Shown piece after piece: positions 47,290-56,727 of a stretch of DNA of 64,000 nt. A program made the position numbers and the translations under genes. Position 1 is the first letter of the stretch; every line of letters begins with the position of its first letter. Source of the DNA: Thermodesulfovibrio thiophilus DSM 17215 (GTDB taxonomy: Bacteria; Nitrospirota; Thermodesulfovibrionia; Thermodesulfovibrionales; Thermodesulfovibrionaceae); assembly GCF_000423865.1 (NCBI RefSeq), contig NZ_AUIU01000014.1, positions 124,001-188,000 of the forward strand. The letters run 5' to 3'. The notes beneath the pieces are model-generated. The model saw only the letters and a list, made by a program, of their open reading frames with translations. It had not been told where the DNA came from and did no database searches.

Positions 47290-48314
47290 ACAAGCAGTAC
47301 TTTACCATCTCCTTTGACTATTCCACCGATTAACCATGCACAATAGCCATTCTGGTTTAAAATATTCAGAGCTTTATCCGCATCATCACTGGGAACAACA
47401 AATACAAAACCTACACCCATATTAAAAACTTTAAACATTTCTTCTTCATCAATTTTACCGATGTTTTTAATAAGCGTAAAAACTGATGGAGCTATCCAGC
47501 TACTTTTTTTTATTCTAGCTGAAACGTTTTTTGGAAGTATTCTTGATAAATTACCAGGAATTCCTCCTCCTGTAATATGAGCCATTCCCTTTGCTTTAAC
47601 TTTATCTTTAAGGCTCAAATAGGCTTTAACATAAATTTTTGTTGGTTTTAAAAGTTCCACTGCAAGACTGCATTCTAATTCTGAAACATATTGATCAAGC
47701 TTGAACTTGCCAGTATCAAGAAGAACTTTCCTTGCCAGTGAAAAACCATTGCTGTGCAATCCAGAAGATGCCACGCCAATTAAAATATCTCCTTCTTGAA
47801 TTTGACGGCCGTCTATAATCTCACTTTCCTCAACCACTCCGACCGCAAAACCAGCAAGATCATATTCATTTTCTTTATAAAAACCCGGCAACTCTGCTGT
47901 CTCTCCACCTATCAGAGCACAACCTGACTCTTTACAACCCTGCACAATTCCTTTTATAACATCAGAAGCCTTTTCTGCCTTCAATTTTCCTGTAGCAAAA
48001 TAATCAAGAAAAAATAAAGGTTCTGCACCAACTGTTAAAATATCATTCACACACATTGCAACAAGATCAATTCCAATGGTATCATGCCTGTCAGCTTCAA
48101 AGGCAATTTTTAACTTTGTTCCCACTCCATCTGTTCCACTTACAAGCACTGGTTCTTTATATTTTTTAGTGTCAAGCTTAAAAAGTCCTGCAAACAGTCC
48201 GAATTTCCCGGTAACTTCTTTTCTGAACGTAGTCTTAACCAGAGGAGAAATCATACTCACAAATCTATCTGCTTCTTCAATATCAACTCCTGCCTGTTTA
48301 TAGGTAATGCTCAT
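47286..48314 (-). CDS. purM: Phosphoribosylformylglycinamidine cyclo-ligase
   Basis: AIR synthetase, fifth step of purine synthesis. Signatures: YKQAGVDIEEADRFV at the start, VSGTDGVGTKLKIAFE, GIDLVAMCVNDILTVGAEPLFFLDYFATG, GGETAELPGFY and HITGGGIPGNLSR. I start at 48314 (342 residues). AAGGAAGG stands upstream and the ATG overlaps the nadC stop (ATGA). An in-frame ATG at 48371 would add 19 unrelated residues. Confidence 0.95.
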   Translation of the reverse strand: MSITYKQAGVDIEEADRFVSMISPLVKTTFRKEVTGKFGLFAGLFKLDTKKYKEPVLVSGTDGVGTKLKIAFEADRHDTIGIDLVAMCVNDILTVGAEPLFFLDYFATGKLKAEKASDVIKGIVQGCKESGCALIGGETAELPGFYKENEYDLAGFAVGVVEESEIIDGRQIQEGDILIGVASSGLHSNGFSLARKVLLDTGKFKLDQYVSELECSLAVELLKPTKIYVKAYLSLKDKVKAKGMAHITGGGIPGNLSRILPKNVSARIKKSSWIAPSVFTLIKNIGKIDEEEMFKVFNMGVGFVFVVPSDDADKALNILNQNGYCAWLIGGIVKGDGKVLLV

Positions 48315-49165
48315 ATAACCTTCCTTATTTTCATACTTATATCCACTGCTTTTGCTGAATGTGTTAAACAACCCACAGATATGAAATCAACACCGGTTAA
48401 AGCTACATCCCTCACATTTTCAAGACTGACACCCCCTGATGCTTCAAGTAAAACCCTGCCTTTTGCAATCCTAACAGCTTTTTTCATTGACTCAATGTCC
48501 ATATTATCAAGCATCACAATATCCGCATTTGCGGATATTGCTTCTTCAAGCTCTTCAAAATTCTTTACCTCAACCTCAATCTTCTGATAAACAGCTGAGT
48601 TTTTAGCTTTCAATACAGATTCCTTTACAGATCCTGCTATTTTTATATGGTTATCTTTTATCAATATCGCATCATATAAAGCAAATCTGTGATTATAACC
48701 ACCACCAGTTTTTACAGCATATTTTTCCATGAATCTTAATCCTGGAGTCGTTTTTCTTGTATCAAGAATTTTTACAGGAATTCCTTCTATTTTTTCAATA
48801 AACTGTTTTGTTAGCGTGGCAATTCCTGAAAGCCTCTGAAGTATATTTAATGCAATTCTTTCACCGGCAAGCAAAAACATTGCATTGCCTGTCAGAGAAG
48901 CAACCACCTTTCCCTTTTCAATAAAATCACCATCTTTACAGTGTTCTTCAATATAAATATCTGATGAACTGAAATAATCAGCAAGTATGGAAAAAAATCT
49001 TTTCACAAATGGCATCCCTGCAAGAATCATATCTTCCTTGCATATAATTTCTGCATGCACATTGAGATTTTCAGAAACAAGAATTTGAGAGGTTATATCT
49101 CCAGTACCTATATCCTCTATAATGGCGAGATTTAAAACTTCATCAACAAGTTGATTGAATATCAT
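48311..49165 (-). CDS. nadC: Nicotinate-nucleotide pyrophosphorylase (quinolinate phosphoribosyltransferase)
   Basis: Makes nicotinate mononucleotide from quinolinate and PRPP in NAD synthesis. 284 residues with EDIGTGDITSQ, ERIALNILQRLSGIATLT, ILDTRKTTPGLRFMEKYAVKTGGGYNHRFALYDAILIKDNH and VMLDNMDIESMKKAV, VLLEASGGVSLENV. The start overlaps the upstream stop by 4 bp. Confidence 0.95.
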   Translation of the reverse strand: MIFNQLVDEVLNLAIIEDIGTGDITSQILVSENLNVHAEIICKEDMILAGMPFVKRFFSILADYFSSSDIYIEEHCKDGDFIEKGKVVASLTGNAMFLLAGERIALNILQRLSGIATLTKQFIEKIEGIPVKILDTRKTTPGLRFMEKYAVKTGGGYNHRFALYDAILIKDNHIKIAGSVKESVLKAKNSAVYQKIEVEVKNFEELEEAISANADIVMLDNMDIESMKKAVRIAKGRVLLEASGGVSLENVRDVALTGVDFISVGCLTHSAKAVDISMKIRKVI

Positions 49166-49641
49166 TTCTTAAGGAAAAGCCTTAAAAGTCCGTAAACTCC
49201 TCCAGCAACTAAACTGACAGATAGTGCGCTTTTCCAGTCAAATAAAGTTGTAACATTGCCTTCTATATTTTTACCTATAACAATTACACTTGCAGAATTT
49301 TTAACCTCCACATTGCTGCCAATTACTATACCTGCTGCTGACTTCTTCACCTCTGCTTTTGTCTTGCCTATTGACATAGGACAGATTGAAGCATTGATTT
49401 CAGCATGTTCTGCAAGTGAAACACCGGTTATGCACTGATTGAGGGATAGTTTATTTGCTCTGACAATTCCTATTGCTCCCTGTGTAACTTCAGCTTTTTC
49501 AGAATCAATGCTCAATGCACATATCTGCTGCATTTCCGCATTACCCGCTTCAACTGCTTTAATTGTGCTCTGCTTTATGTTTAAAAACTCAGTTTCCAGT
49601 ATATCTATACTCTGACCTTCAATATCAATTTTTTGTTCCAT
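49162..49641 (-). CDS. Repeat-containing protein with C-terminal membrane segment
   Basis: I do not recognise a named family. 159 residues. A series of 14-16-residue units repeats a pattern of small and polar residues ending in G-I-V or similar (GAIGIVRANKLSLNQ, ITGVSLAEHAEINA, AAGIVIGSNVEVKN, ASVIVIGKNIEGNV), suggesting a short beta-solenoid. The C terminus is a single hydrophobic helix with a basic end (SALSVSLVAGGVYGLLRLFLKK). AGGAGG precedes the start. It sits between valS and nadC with tight coupling. Confidence 0.7.
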   Translation of the reverse strand: MEQKIDIEGQSIDILETEFLNIKQSTIKAVEAGNAEMQQICALSIDSEKAEVTQGAIGIVRANKLSLNQCITGVSLAEHAEINASICPMSIGKTKAEVKKSAAGIVIGSNVEVKNSASVIVIGKNIEGNVTTLFDWKSALSVSLVAGGVYGLLRLFLKK

Positions 49642-49652
49642 TGTTGTACCTC

Positions 49653-52484
49653 CTAATTTATTAATTCTTCAAGAACTGACACGTTTTCTTTTATTTTATC
49701 ACTTTTAATTAAAAGTTCCTCATACTTTTCTTTATCCTTGTTCACAACATCCTGCGGAGCATTTTTTATAAAGTCCTCATTCATCAGCTTTTTATTGAGA
49801 AAAGAGATTTCCTGATCCATTTTCTGAAGTTCCTTCAAAAGTCGTTTTTTCTCCTGTTCAATATCAATCAATCCCTTAACAGGTATATAAATCTCAAAAT
49901 CTTTTTTAACTGATATTGCAGAACCCTTTTGCCTGACTATATCCTTTCCTATCGTCAAATTCTTTGCCCTGGCAAGTTTCAAAATAAATTGATTTCCCTC
50001 ATGAAGAATTCCCTCAGCTTCTGAGCTGAGAGATTTAATATACACATCAAGAGTTATTGATGGAGCAATGTTCAGCTCTCCACGAATACTTCTGATACCT
50101 GTCACCGCATCCATAATATATCTCATCTTTTTCAGAGATTCTTCGTCTTTTTTTATAGAATCCGATCCAGGATATGAAGAAATCATTATGGATTCAGTTT
50201 TACCAAGGATATTAAACCATATTTCCTCTGTCACAAATGGCATAAATGGATGAAGAAGCTTTAAAACAGTTTCAAAAACATAAAAAAGACAGTTAATCGT
50301 ATCTTTTGCTTCATCGCTCTCAGAATACAGAACAACTTTCGACAACTCAATATACCAGTCACAGAATTCATGCCAGAGAAATTGATATACTGTATTGGCT
50401 GCATCATTGAATCTGTAAGCTTCAAGTGCTTTATTGGTTTCATCTATTGTCTCAGAAAGACGTGATAAAATCCATTTATCCTTGAATGATTTCATATCAT
50501 CCACAGTAATGCTTTCCTCAGTTCTTAAATGCTGGAAACTCATTATAAACTTCATTGCATTCCATATTTTATTTATGAAATGTCTGTATCCTTCGACTCT
50601 TTCTTCTGAAAATTTAATATCTCTTCCCTGAGCTGCAAAAGCTGCCAGTGTGAATCTGAAAGCATCAGCTCCGTATTTTTCAATCATAACAATGGGGTCT
50701 ATCACATTTCCTTTAGACTTGCTCATCTTCTGTCCCTTTGAATCCCTTATAAGTGCATGAATGTAAACATCTCTGAATGGAACTTCTTTCATAAACTTCA
50801 ATCCCATCATTATCATCCTTGCAACCCAGAAAAATATTATGTCAAACCCTGTAACAAGCACATTTGTAGGATAGAATCTCTTCAAATCTTCTGCTTCATC
50901 AGGCCATCCAAGAGTGGAAAATGGCCATAATGCTGAAGAAAACCATGTATCAAGAACATCAGGGTCCTGAATTAATTCCTCGCTACCGCATTCAGGACAG
51001 TGTTTAACCTCATCTCTTCCTGCAAATGGTTTGATCTCTTTTGGAATCCTGAGCATTTTTGCTCTCTGTTCAATTTCATGTTTTGTAATTCCGAGCTTTC
51101 GCAATTCATTATAAGTGCCGCTCCAGATTTCTTTTCCATTAACTATAAATGGTTTATAAAATCTGATCTCAATTAAATCTCCATGCTCTCTGCCATCAGC
51201 AGTTTTACATTTTGCGCAGTACCACACGGGAATTCTGTGTCCCCACCACAGTTGCCTTGAAATACACCAGTCCTTTATATCCCGCATCCATGCGTAGTAG
51301 TTGTTAACCCATCCATCAGGAATAAATCTTATTCTGCCTTCTTCAACCACCATCAGAGCCTGTTCAGCAAGTGGTTTTATTTTTACATACCACTGAACTG
51401 TCTGGAAAGGTTCAATGACTGTTTTACATCTATAACAATGTCCTACTGAATGTTTATGTTTTTCAACCTTATCAAGAAGCCCAGCTTCAGTAAGATCATC
51501 GATAATTTTTTTCCTTGCCTCATATCTATCAAGAGCTTTATACTGTCCGGCTTCATCTGTCATTTTACCTTCTTCATCTATAACACACACATATGAAAGA
51601 TTATGCCTCTGAGCCATCTCTGCATCATTGAAATCATGGGCAGGAGTTACTTTAACAGCTCCTGTTCCAAATTCCATATCAACAGCACTATCAGCAATAA
51701 TCGGTATTTCTCTGTTAATAAGAGGAAGAATAATCGTATTGCCAACCAAATTTTTATATCTTTTATCTTCTGGATTAACTGCAACTGCTGTATCACCAAG
51801 CATTGTTTCAGGACGAGTTGTTGCAACTGTGATAAATTGAGATGGGTCATCTTTGAATGGATATTTTATATAGTAAAGTTTTCCTTCTAATTCCTCATGT
51901 TCAACTTCAAGATCAGAAAGAGCAGTATGACATCGTGGACACCAGTTTATAAGCCTCAAATCCCTGTAAATCAATCCTTCATCAAAGAGCCTGAGGAAAA
52001 CCTCTCTAACCGCCTTTGAAAGTCCCTCATCCATTGTAAATCTCAGCCTTGACCAGTCACATGATGCTCCGATTCTTTTGAGCTGATCAATTATTCTACC
52101 CCCGCAGTTTTCCTTCCACTGCCAGACTCTCTCCAAAAAAGCATCTCTTCCGATGGTGTATCTATCAACTCCCTCAGAAAGCAGTTGTCTTTCAACAACG
52201 TTCTGAGTTGCAATTCCAGCATGGTCTGTTCCTGGAATCCACAGAGCATCGTATCCGAGCATTCTCTTCCAGCGAATTAAAATATCCTGTAACGTGGCAT
52301 TCAAAGCATGCCCCATGTGAAGAGTGCCAGTAACATTTGGAGGAGGAATTACTATACAGTAAGGTTGTTTTTTTGAATCTAAAGCTGGTTTAAAAAAACC
52401 CTTTTCTTCCCATAAACTGTAAAGCTTTTCTTCAATTGTTGCGGGTTGATAGGTTTCATTGATTGACAACTCTTTCTTTAACAC
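49653..52484 (-). CDS. valS: Valyl-tRNA synthetase
   Basis: 943-residue class I synthetase. NVTGTLHMGHALNATLQDILIRWKRM holds the HIGH-type motif HMGH. The CP1 editing domain (TTRPETMLGDTAVAVNPED) is present. KMSKSKGNVIDP is the KMSKS loop. DTWFSSALWPFSTLGWP, anticodon-binding domain and a C-terminal coiled coil (EKKRLLKELQKMDQEISFL) complete it. Start overlaps the pseudo-receiver gene by 29 bp. Confidence 0.97.
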   Translation of the reverse strand: MLKKELSINETYQPATIEEKLYSLWEEKGFFKPALDSKKQPYCIVIPPPNVTGTLHMGHALNATLQDILIRWKRMLGYDALWIPGTDHAGIATQNVVERQLLSEGVDRYTIGRDAFLERVWQWKENCGGRIIDQLKRIGASCDWSRLRFTMDEGLSKAVREVFLRLFDEGLIYRDLRLINWCPRCHTALSDLEVEHEELEGKLYYIKYPFKDDPSQFITVATTRPETMLGDTAVAVNPEDKRYKNLVGNTIILPLINREIPIIADSAVDMEFGTGAVKVTPAHDFNDAEMAQRHNLSYVCVIDEEGKMTDEAGQYKALDRYEARKKIIDDLTEAGLLDKVEKHKHSVGHCYRCKTVIEPFQTVQWYVKIKPLAEQALMVVEEGRIRFIPDGWVNNYYAWMRDIKDWCISRQLWWGHRIPVWYCAKCKTADGREHGDLIEIRFYKPFIVNGKEIWSGTYNELRKLGITKHEIEQRAKMLRIPKEIKPFAGRDEVKHCPECGSEELIQDPDVLDTWFSSALWPFSTLGWPDEAEDLKRFYPTNVLVTGFDIIFFWVARMIMMGLKFMKEVPFRDVYIHALIRDSKGQKMSKSKGNVIDPIVMIEKYGADAFRFTLAAFAAQGRDIKFSEERVEGYRHFINKIWNAMKFIMSFQHLRTEESITVDDMKSFKDKWILSRLSETIDETNKALEAYRFNDAANTVYQFLWHEFCDWYIELSKVVLYSESDEAKDTINCLFYVFETVLKLLHPFMPFVTEEIWFNILGKTESIMISSYPGSDSIKKDEESLKKMRYIMDAVTGIRSIRGELNIAPSITLDVYIKSLSSEAEGILHEGNQFILKLARAKNLTIGKDIVRQKGSAISVKKDFEIYIPVKGLIDIEQEKKRLLKELQKMDQEISFLNKKLMNEDFIKNAPQDVVNKDKEKYEELLIKSDKIKENVSVLEELIN

Positions 52485-52983
52485 GATTTTGCTCCATACC
52501 CTCCAGAAGTTGTTTAAAAATACTGTATATCTCAGTCTGTACTTCCTGTTTTATATATGGCCTGAATTTGTTAATTAATTCATTTTCTGATTCCTCTATA
52601 GAGCTCACATTGACTTTAGTTAGTTTCTCCTGAAACAGAAAATATTCCACTTTCTCCTTGAATTCTTCCCGACTGAATGGTTTAACAATAAAATTAACTC
52701 CTGAATTTTTAAACTGTTCAGTATTAATAGAAGAATAAAAATTCACAATCATAAGAACAGGCAACACCAGAGAATATCTTTGTCTTAATGTTTGACAGAA
52801 GTTCAATAACTCATTCTCATCCATTTCATCAGTCAAGATAACAAGTTCAGGATTAATATCTTCAATACTCTTTAACGCTTCATCAATATCTGAAAATGAT
52901 TTAATCAACAATTGATCTTCAAATAAATTTTCCAGAAGATCTGATACAACATTTGATTTTTCAACCAGAAGAATCCGGTACAT
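52456..52983 (-). CDS. Degenerate response-regulator receiver protein
   Basis: 175 residues. The fold of a CheY-like receiver is recognisable (YRILLVEKSNVVSDLL, NPELVILTDEMDENELLNF, GVNFIVKPFSREEFKEKV). However, the acidic pair is EK instead of DD/DE and the phosphoacceptor Asp position appears to be Thr in VILT. The VKP lysine is kept. A C-terminal helical extension of about 50 residues follows. Probably a non-phosphorylated interaction module. It is located between mlaC and valS. Confidence 0.7.
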   Translation of the reverse strand: MYRILLVEKSNVVSDLLENLFEDQLLIKSFSDIDEALKSIEDINPELVILTDEMDENELLNFCQTLRQRYSLVLPVLMIVNFYSSINTEQFKNSGVNFIVKPFSREEFKEKVEYFLFQEKLTKVNVSSIEESENELINKFRPYIKQEVQTEIYSIFKQLLEGMEQNRVKERVVNQ

Positions 52984-52984
52984 T

Positions 52985-53593
52985 TTACTTCTCTCTTGTG
53001 ACTTCTTCTATCTGTTTACTCTTCATCCTCTTTACAAGCTCCTGATATGAATAGTTACGGATGATTTTATTGAACTGGCTGCGATAATTGCTTACAAGGC
53101 TTACGCCTTCAATGACAATATCGTAAACTTTCCACTCTTTACCATTAAAATAAAGCCTGTAATCAATTGGAATTTCTTTCTGATCAGTTGTAATCACTTT
53201 TGTCCTTACCTCAGCATATTTACCATCAATATTCTCATCAGTATAAATTACTTTTTCATTGGTGTAAGCTTCAATTTTATTGGCATAAGATCTTTCAAGC
53301 AAATCCTTATATAGCGCAATAAACTCCTTTTTCTCAGCAGGAGTTCTTTCCTTCCAGTAGACACCTAAAGAGCGTTTTGACATCTCTTCAAAATCAATGA
53401 TTTTTCCTATTTCAGCTCTCAAAGCAGCTCTTCTTTGCGGAGTTTTGCTCTCTCCTTTATATTTTGGATCTTTAACAATGTTTATTACTTTATCAACAGC
53501 TATCTTAACTTCCTCTTTAGGAGAAAGCACAGCAAAGGCGGTTGACAAAGAAAATACAGAAATCAGAAATAAAATTAGTATAGCTCTTTTCAT
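52985..53593 (-). CDS. mlaC: MlaC-like phospholipid-binding periplasmic protein (Ttg2 family)
   Basis: About 202 residues with a signal peptide (MKRAILILFLISVFSLSTAFA) and the toluene-tolerance/MlaC domain (IDFEEMSKRSLGVYWKERTPAEKKEFIALYKDLLERSY, DYRLYFNGKEWKVYDIVIEGVSLVSNYRSQF). It would ferry phospholipids between MlaD and the outer membrane. Start at 53593 is preceded by GGGAGG at 9 nt. The ATG at 53614 is upstream of that site and less likely. Confidence 0.92.
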   Translation of the reverse strand: MKRAILILFLISVFSLSTAFAVLSPKEEVKIAVDKVINIVKDPKYKGESKTPQRRAALRAEIGKIIDFEEMSKRSLGVYWKERTPAEKKEFIALYKDLLERSYANKIEAYTNEKVIYTDENIDGKYAEVRTKVITTDQKEIPIDYRLYFNGKEWKVYDIVIEGVSLVSNYRSQFNKIIRNYSYQELVKRMKSKQIEEVTREK

Positions 53594-53594
53594 G

Positions 53595-54965
53595 CTATTT
53601 AACCTCCCTTTCATTTTTATCTAATCCTGAAGCCTGCATTAAGTTTGCCACAGCAATTTTTTGGTTATAAAGAGCCTTTAAATGGTTTACTCTGGTCATT
53701 GTATAGGCAAGCACAGCATCTGTGAGATCTTTTGTTTCTCCAATGCCCATATCAATATTTGCATCAGCGATTACAAGCCATTTTTTTGCGTTACTGTAAG
53801 CTTCTTCCATATTTTTTGCACTTTTTGATGCTTCCTGAAGCTCATAGTAAGCCTTCCTAATCTGAACCGGAATACCGTTTTCTGCAAGCTTTTTCTTTTC
53901 AATAACTTTCTGATGCTCAATCTCAGCTTCTCTTATTTTACCCTTTGTTATTCCGAAATCAAGACTAAGTTTCAGACCAACAACAGCAGCCAGCATTGGC
54001 TCATTAAGGGGATCATAAATATAAGGATTATCAATGTCGTCTCTGTTTGTTGCTTTTGCTACACTACCTCTTACAAGAAAAAATACCTGTGGATAAAGAT
54101 TGCTCTTTTCAACATCAATCAGAGCCTCTCTTGCTTTAAGTCCTTCTTTAATCTGAGTCATCTCAGGTCTAAACATAAAAGCCTTTGAAATTAAGTCATC
54201 AGGCTGCATATAAATATCTTCATATTTTAAAGTTTCAGTCATTACATCAAGCTTGGCATTTGGTGAAAGTCCTGTCATAAATTTTAAAGCTTCAATAATT
54301 ATTGCTTCATTTTTATCAATCTCATTTAAGTTTCTCAGCACTTCACCATAGTAAGTTTTAAGTTTATAAAGTGTGAGTTCATCAGCAGATGGAAGCTCCT
54401 TTTTCAGATCTTCCTCTGTTCTTTTTATTGCTTTTTCAATTTCATCCTTAATTTCATTTGCAAGTGTTCTCAGATCCCTTAGCATGGCAAGACTCCAGTA
54501 AATCTCCTTTGTCTTAAAAATAATTTCCGAGCGTTTCTTTTCAAGCTCTGCCTCAGAGACTTTTATCCCTCCTTCTGCAGCTGTTTTATAACCTGCAATC
54601 TTTCCGAATGTGTAAATCGGTTGCAATGCCTGCATTATAATAGTTCCAAAAACACCGTTTATTGTTGTTGATACATCAGTCTTTACCCTGGGAGATATAT
54701 CCTCTTTCTCAGCTTCCGGAGAAGGACCTCCAAGAGCCATAATCTCAATCTGAGGTAATGCTGCTGCTTTAGCCTGATCCAGTTTTGCTTTATAGATTTC
54801 AATATCCTGTTTATACTCTCCAAGCTCTGGATGAAACTTAACCGCTCTTGCAATGCACCCTTTCAGATTAAGAACAATCTTGTCCTCTTTGTCTTCTGCA
54901 AAACAAACAGCTGAAAATAAAAATACACCCAAAATAATTAAAAACCTAAATTTTCCCGAACACAT
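53595..54965 (-). CDS. TolC-family outer membrane channel
   Basis: 456 residues with signal peptide (FLIILGVFLFSAVCFA) and two repeats of the outer-membrane-efflux fold, rich in long helices (EIDKNEAIIIEALKFMTGL, NMEEAYSNAKKWLVIADANIDMGIGETKDLTDAVLAYTMTRVNHLKALYNQKIAVANLM). Located inside the mla operon between mlaD and mlaC, implying the lipid-transport system may use or be linked to a TolC-like channel. Confidence 0.9.
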   Translation of the reverse strand: MCSGKFRFLIILGVFLFSAVCFAEDKEDKIVLNLKGCIARAVKFHPELGEYKQDIEIYKAKLDQAKAAALPQIEIMALGGPSPEAEKEDISPRVKTDVSTTINGVFGTIIMQALQPIYTFGKIAGYKTAAEGGIKVSEAELEKKRSEIIFKTKEIYWSLAMLRDLRTLANEIKDEIEKAIKRTEEDLKKELPSADELTLYKLKTYYGEVLRNLNEIDKNEAIIIEALKFMTGLSPNAKLDVMTETLKYEDIYMQPDDLISKAFMFRPEMTQIKEGLKAREALIDVEKSNLYPQVFFLVRGSVAKATNRDDIDNPYIYDPLNEPMLAAVVGLKLSLDFGITKGKIREAEIEHQKVIEKKKLAENGIPVQIRKAYYELQEASKSAKNMEEAYSNAKKWLVIADANIDMGIGETKDLTDAVLAYTMTRVNHLKALYNQKIAVANLMQASGLDKNEREVK

Positions 54966-55389
54966 ATTTGGATAACACCTCCTCTATGTCTATTGATGAT
55001 TCAGTTTCTCTAATTTTACCATTTTGAGCAATATATTGCTCAGAACCTCCAGGTGTGATCTGAATATATTTTTCACCGATCAACCCCTTTGTTCTTATTG
55101 ATGCAATGGAATCATCAGGAAGTTTTATTGAATTTAAGATTTTTATCTCCACCTCCGCATGATATTTATCATTAATTCTAACACGTTCAACAGAACCAAC
55201 AGGAACACCGGCAATCTCGACAACAGAGCCCTTTCTGATTCCTCCTATCTTGTCAAACTCTGCGGAAACAGTATAGTAACCAGATGAAAACATATCAATC
55301 TTGCCAAGTTTGAAAGAAAGATACCCAAGTGCAAGAACCCCGATCAGGACAAATATTCCCACTGCTATTTCAAGATTCTCTCTTTTCAT
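54946..55389 (-). CDS. mlaD: MlaD-like MCE-domain protein
   Basis: 147 residues with one N-terminal membrane helix (AVGIFVLIGVLALGYLSF) and an MCE domain (YYTVSAEFDKIGGIRKGSVVEIAGVPVGSVERVRI...SIRTKGLIGEKYIQITPGG). It forms hexameric rings binding lipids for the MlaEF transporter. GGAGGT precedes the ATG at 55389. The in-frame ATG at 55401 overlaps that site. Confidence 0.94.
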   Translation of the reverse strand: MKRENLEIAVGIFVLIGVLALGYLSFKLGKIDMFSSGYYTVSAEFDKIGGIRKGSVVEIAGVPVGSVERVRINDKYHAEVEIKILNSIKLPDDSIASIRTKGLIGEKYIQITPGGSEQYIAQNGKIRETESSIDIEEVLSKYVFGKI

Positions 55390-55401
55390 TTGCACCTCCA
55401 T

Positions 55402-55998
55402 TTTCTATACTCATTAAAAACTATTCAATAACTCAATAAACCCTGAAAATCAAAAAACTACAGGCATCCTTATTTTTCACCTGCCCCACCTTGTCCTTCT
55501 GATCGTCCGCTCCGTCATTCTTAAGTATTTATTCTGTCCTTCTGAGCCTTCTATTTTGTCATTCTGAGCGTCAGCGAAGAATCCCTTCCTCTATCCTTCC
55601 AAGCGTCCACTCTATCCTTCTGATCGTCCGCTCCGTCATTCTTAAGTATTTATTCTGTCCTTCTGAGCCTTCTATTTTGTCATTCTGAGCGTCAGCGAAG
55701 AATCCCCACCTTTGTTTCAAGGAGAAGACCCTTCACTTCGTTCAGGGTGACAGATAAATAATATGTACTGTCATTCTGAGCATCCACTCTCTCCTTCTGA
55801 TCGTCCGCTCCGTCATTCTTAGCATTTATCCTGTCCTTCTGAGCCTTCTATTCTGTCATTCTGAGCGTCAGCGAAGAATCCCCTCCTCTGTTTAAAGGAG
55901 GAGACCCTTCGGCTTCGCCTCAGGGTGACAAAAAAAACACTCGGTGACAAAAAAACACTCAGGGTGACAATATCAACCTTATTATTATTTAACAACCT
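55402..55998. repeat. Hairpin-repeat block inside the mla operon
   Basis: A 597-bp non-coding block between mlaF and mlaD. It holds three direct copies of a 92-bp segment (55494-55585, 55615-55706 identical; 55792-55882 with a few changes), several hairpin modules and half-modules. Full modules include 55561-55582 (outer stem ATTCT/AGAAT, inner GC/GC), 55728-55748 (ACCCT/AGGGT, inner AC/GT) and 55904-55926 (inner GGC/GCC). No ORF is supported. Confidence 0.9.
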
Positions 55999-56727
55999 TC
56001 AACCTTCAATACCCATTATAAAATTTTTTACAACAATATTATCACTTTTCTGAATTTCTTCAGGAGTTCCTACTTCAACAATTCTTCCATCATGAAGCAT
56101 CGCAACTCTATCTGAAATCTCAAATATCTCAGGAATTTCATGGCTGATTATCAAACCTGTGAACTCATACTGCTTTTGAGTGTCCCTTATAAGTTTATGA
56201 ATTGAACGAACCAGTATCGGATCAAGTCCTGTTGTGGGTTCATCAAACAAAATTATCTTTGGATGCCCTATTAATGCTCTAGCAAGCGCCACTCTCTTTC
56301 GCATTCCTCCGCTGAGTTCAGCAGGATATTTATATTCCATTCCCTGAAGTCCGACATCACTCAGGGCTTTCATCACTTTTTCGTGAATCTCCTTTTTATC
56401 CAGCTTTGTCTTTTCTGTAAGAGGAAACGCAACATTGTCATAAACAGTCATCGAATCAAAGAGTGCTCCACCCTGAAAAACAACTCCGATATCTGATCTT
56501 ATTTCATCAAGCTTTTTTCCTGTGAGCTTCGTTATATCCTCTCCTTTTATAATTATACTTCCGCTGTCAGGCTTTAGCAATCTGATAATATGTTTAAGAA
56601 GAACTGATTTACCTCCACCGCTTCTTCCAATTACAGCAGTTACCTCACCCTCGTTTATAACAAGATTCACTCCCTTTAAAACCTGCTGATGACCAAATGA
56701 TTTGTAAAGATTTTTTATTTCAATCAT
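55999..56727 (-). CDS. mlaF: MlaF-like ABC transporter ATPase
   Basis: 242 residues from the ATG at 56727. Walker A GRSGGGKSVLLKHI, signature LSGGMRKRVALARAL, Walker B IILFDEPTTGLDPI, H-loop LIISHEIPE. It powers phospholipid transport through MlaE. Start at 56727 overlaps the mlaE stop (ATGA). A longer ORF from 56859 is out-of-family sequence and rejected. Confidence 0.95.
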   Translation of the reverse strand: MIEIKNLYKSFGHQQVLKGVNLVINEGEVTAVIGRSGGGKSVLLKHIIRLLKPDSGSIIIKGEDITKLTGKKLDEIRSDIGVVFQGGALFDSMTVYDNVAFPLTEKTKLDKKEIHEKVMKALSDVGLQGMEYKYPAELSGGMRKRVALARALIGHPKIILFDEPTTGLDPILVRSIHKLIRDTQKQYEFTGLIISHEIPEIFEISDRVAMLHDGRIVEVGTPEEIQKSDNIVVKNFIMGIEG

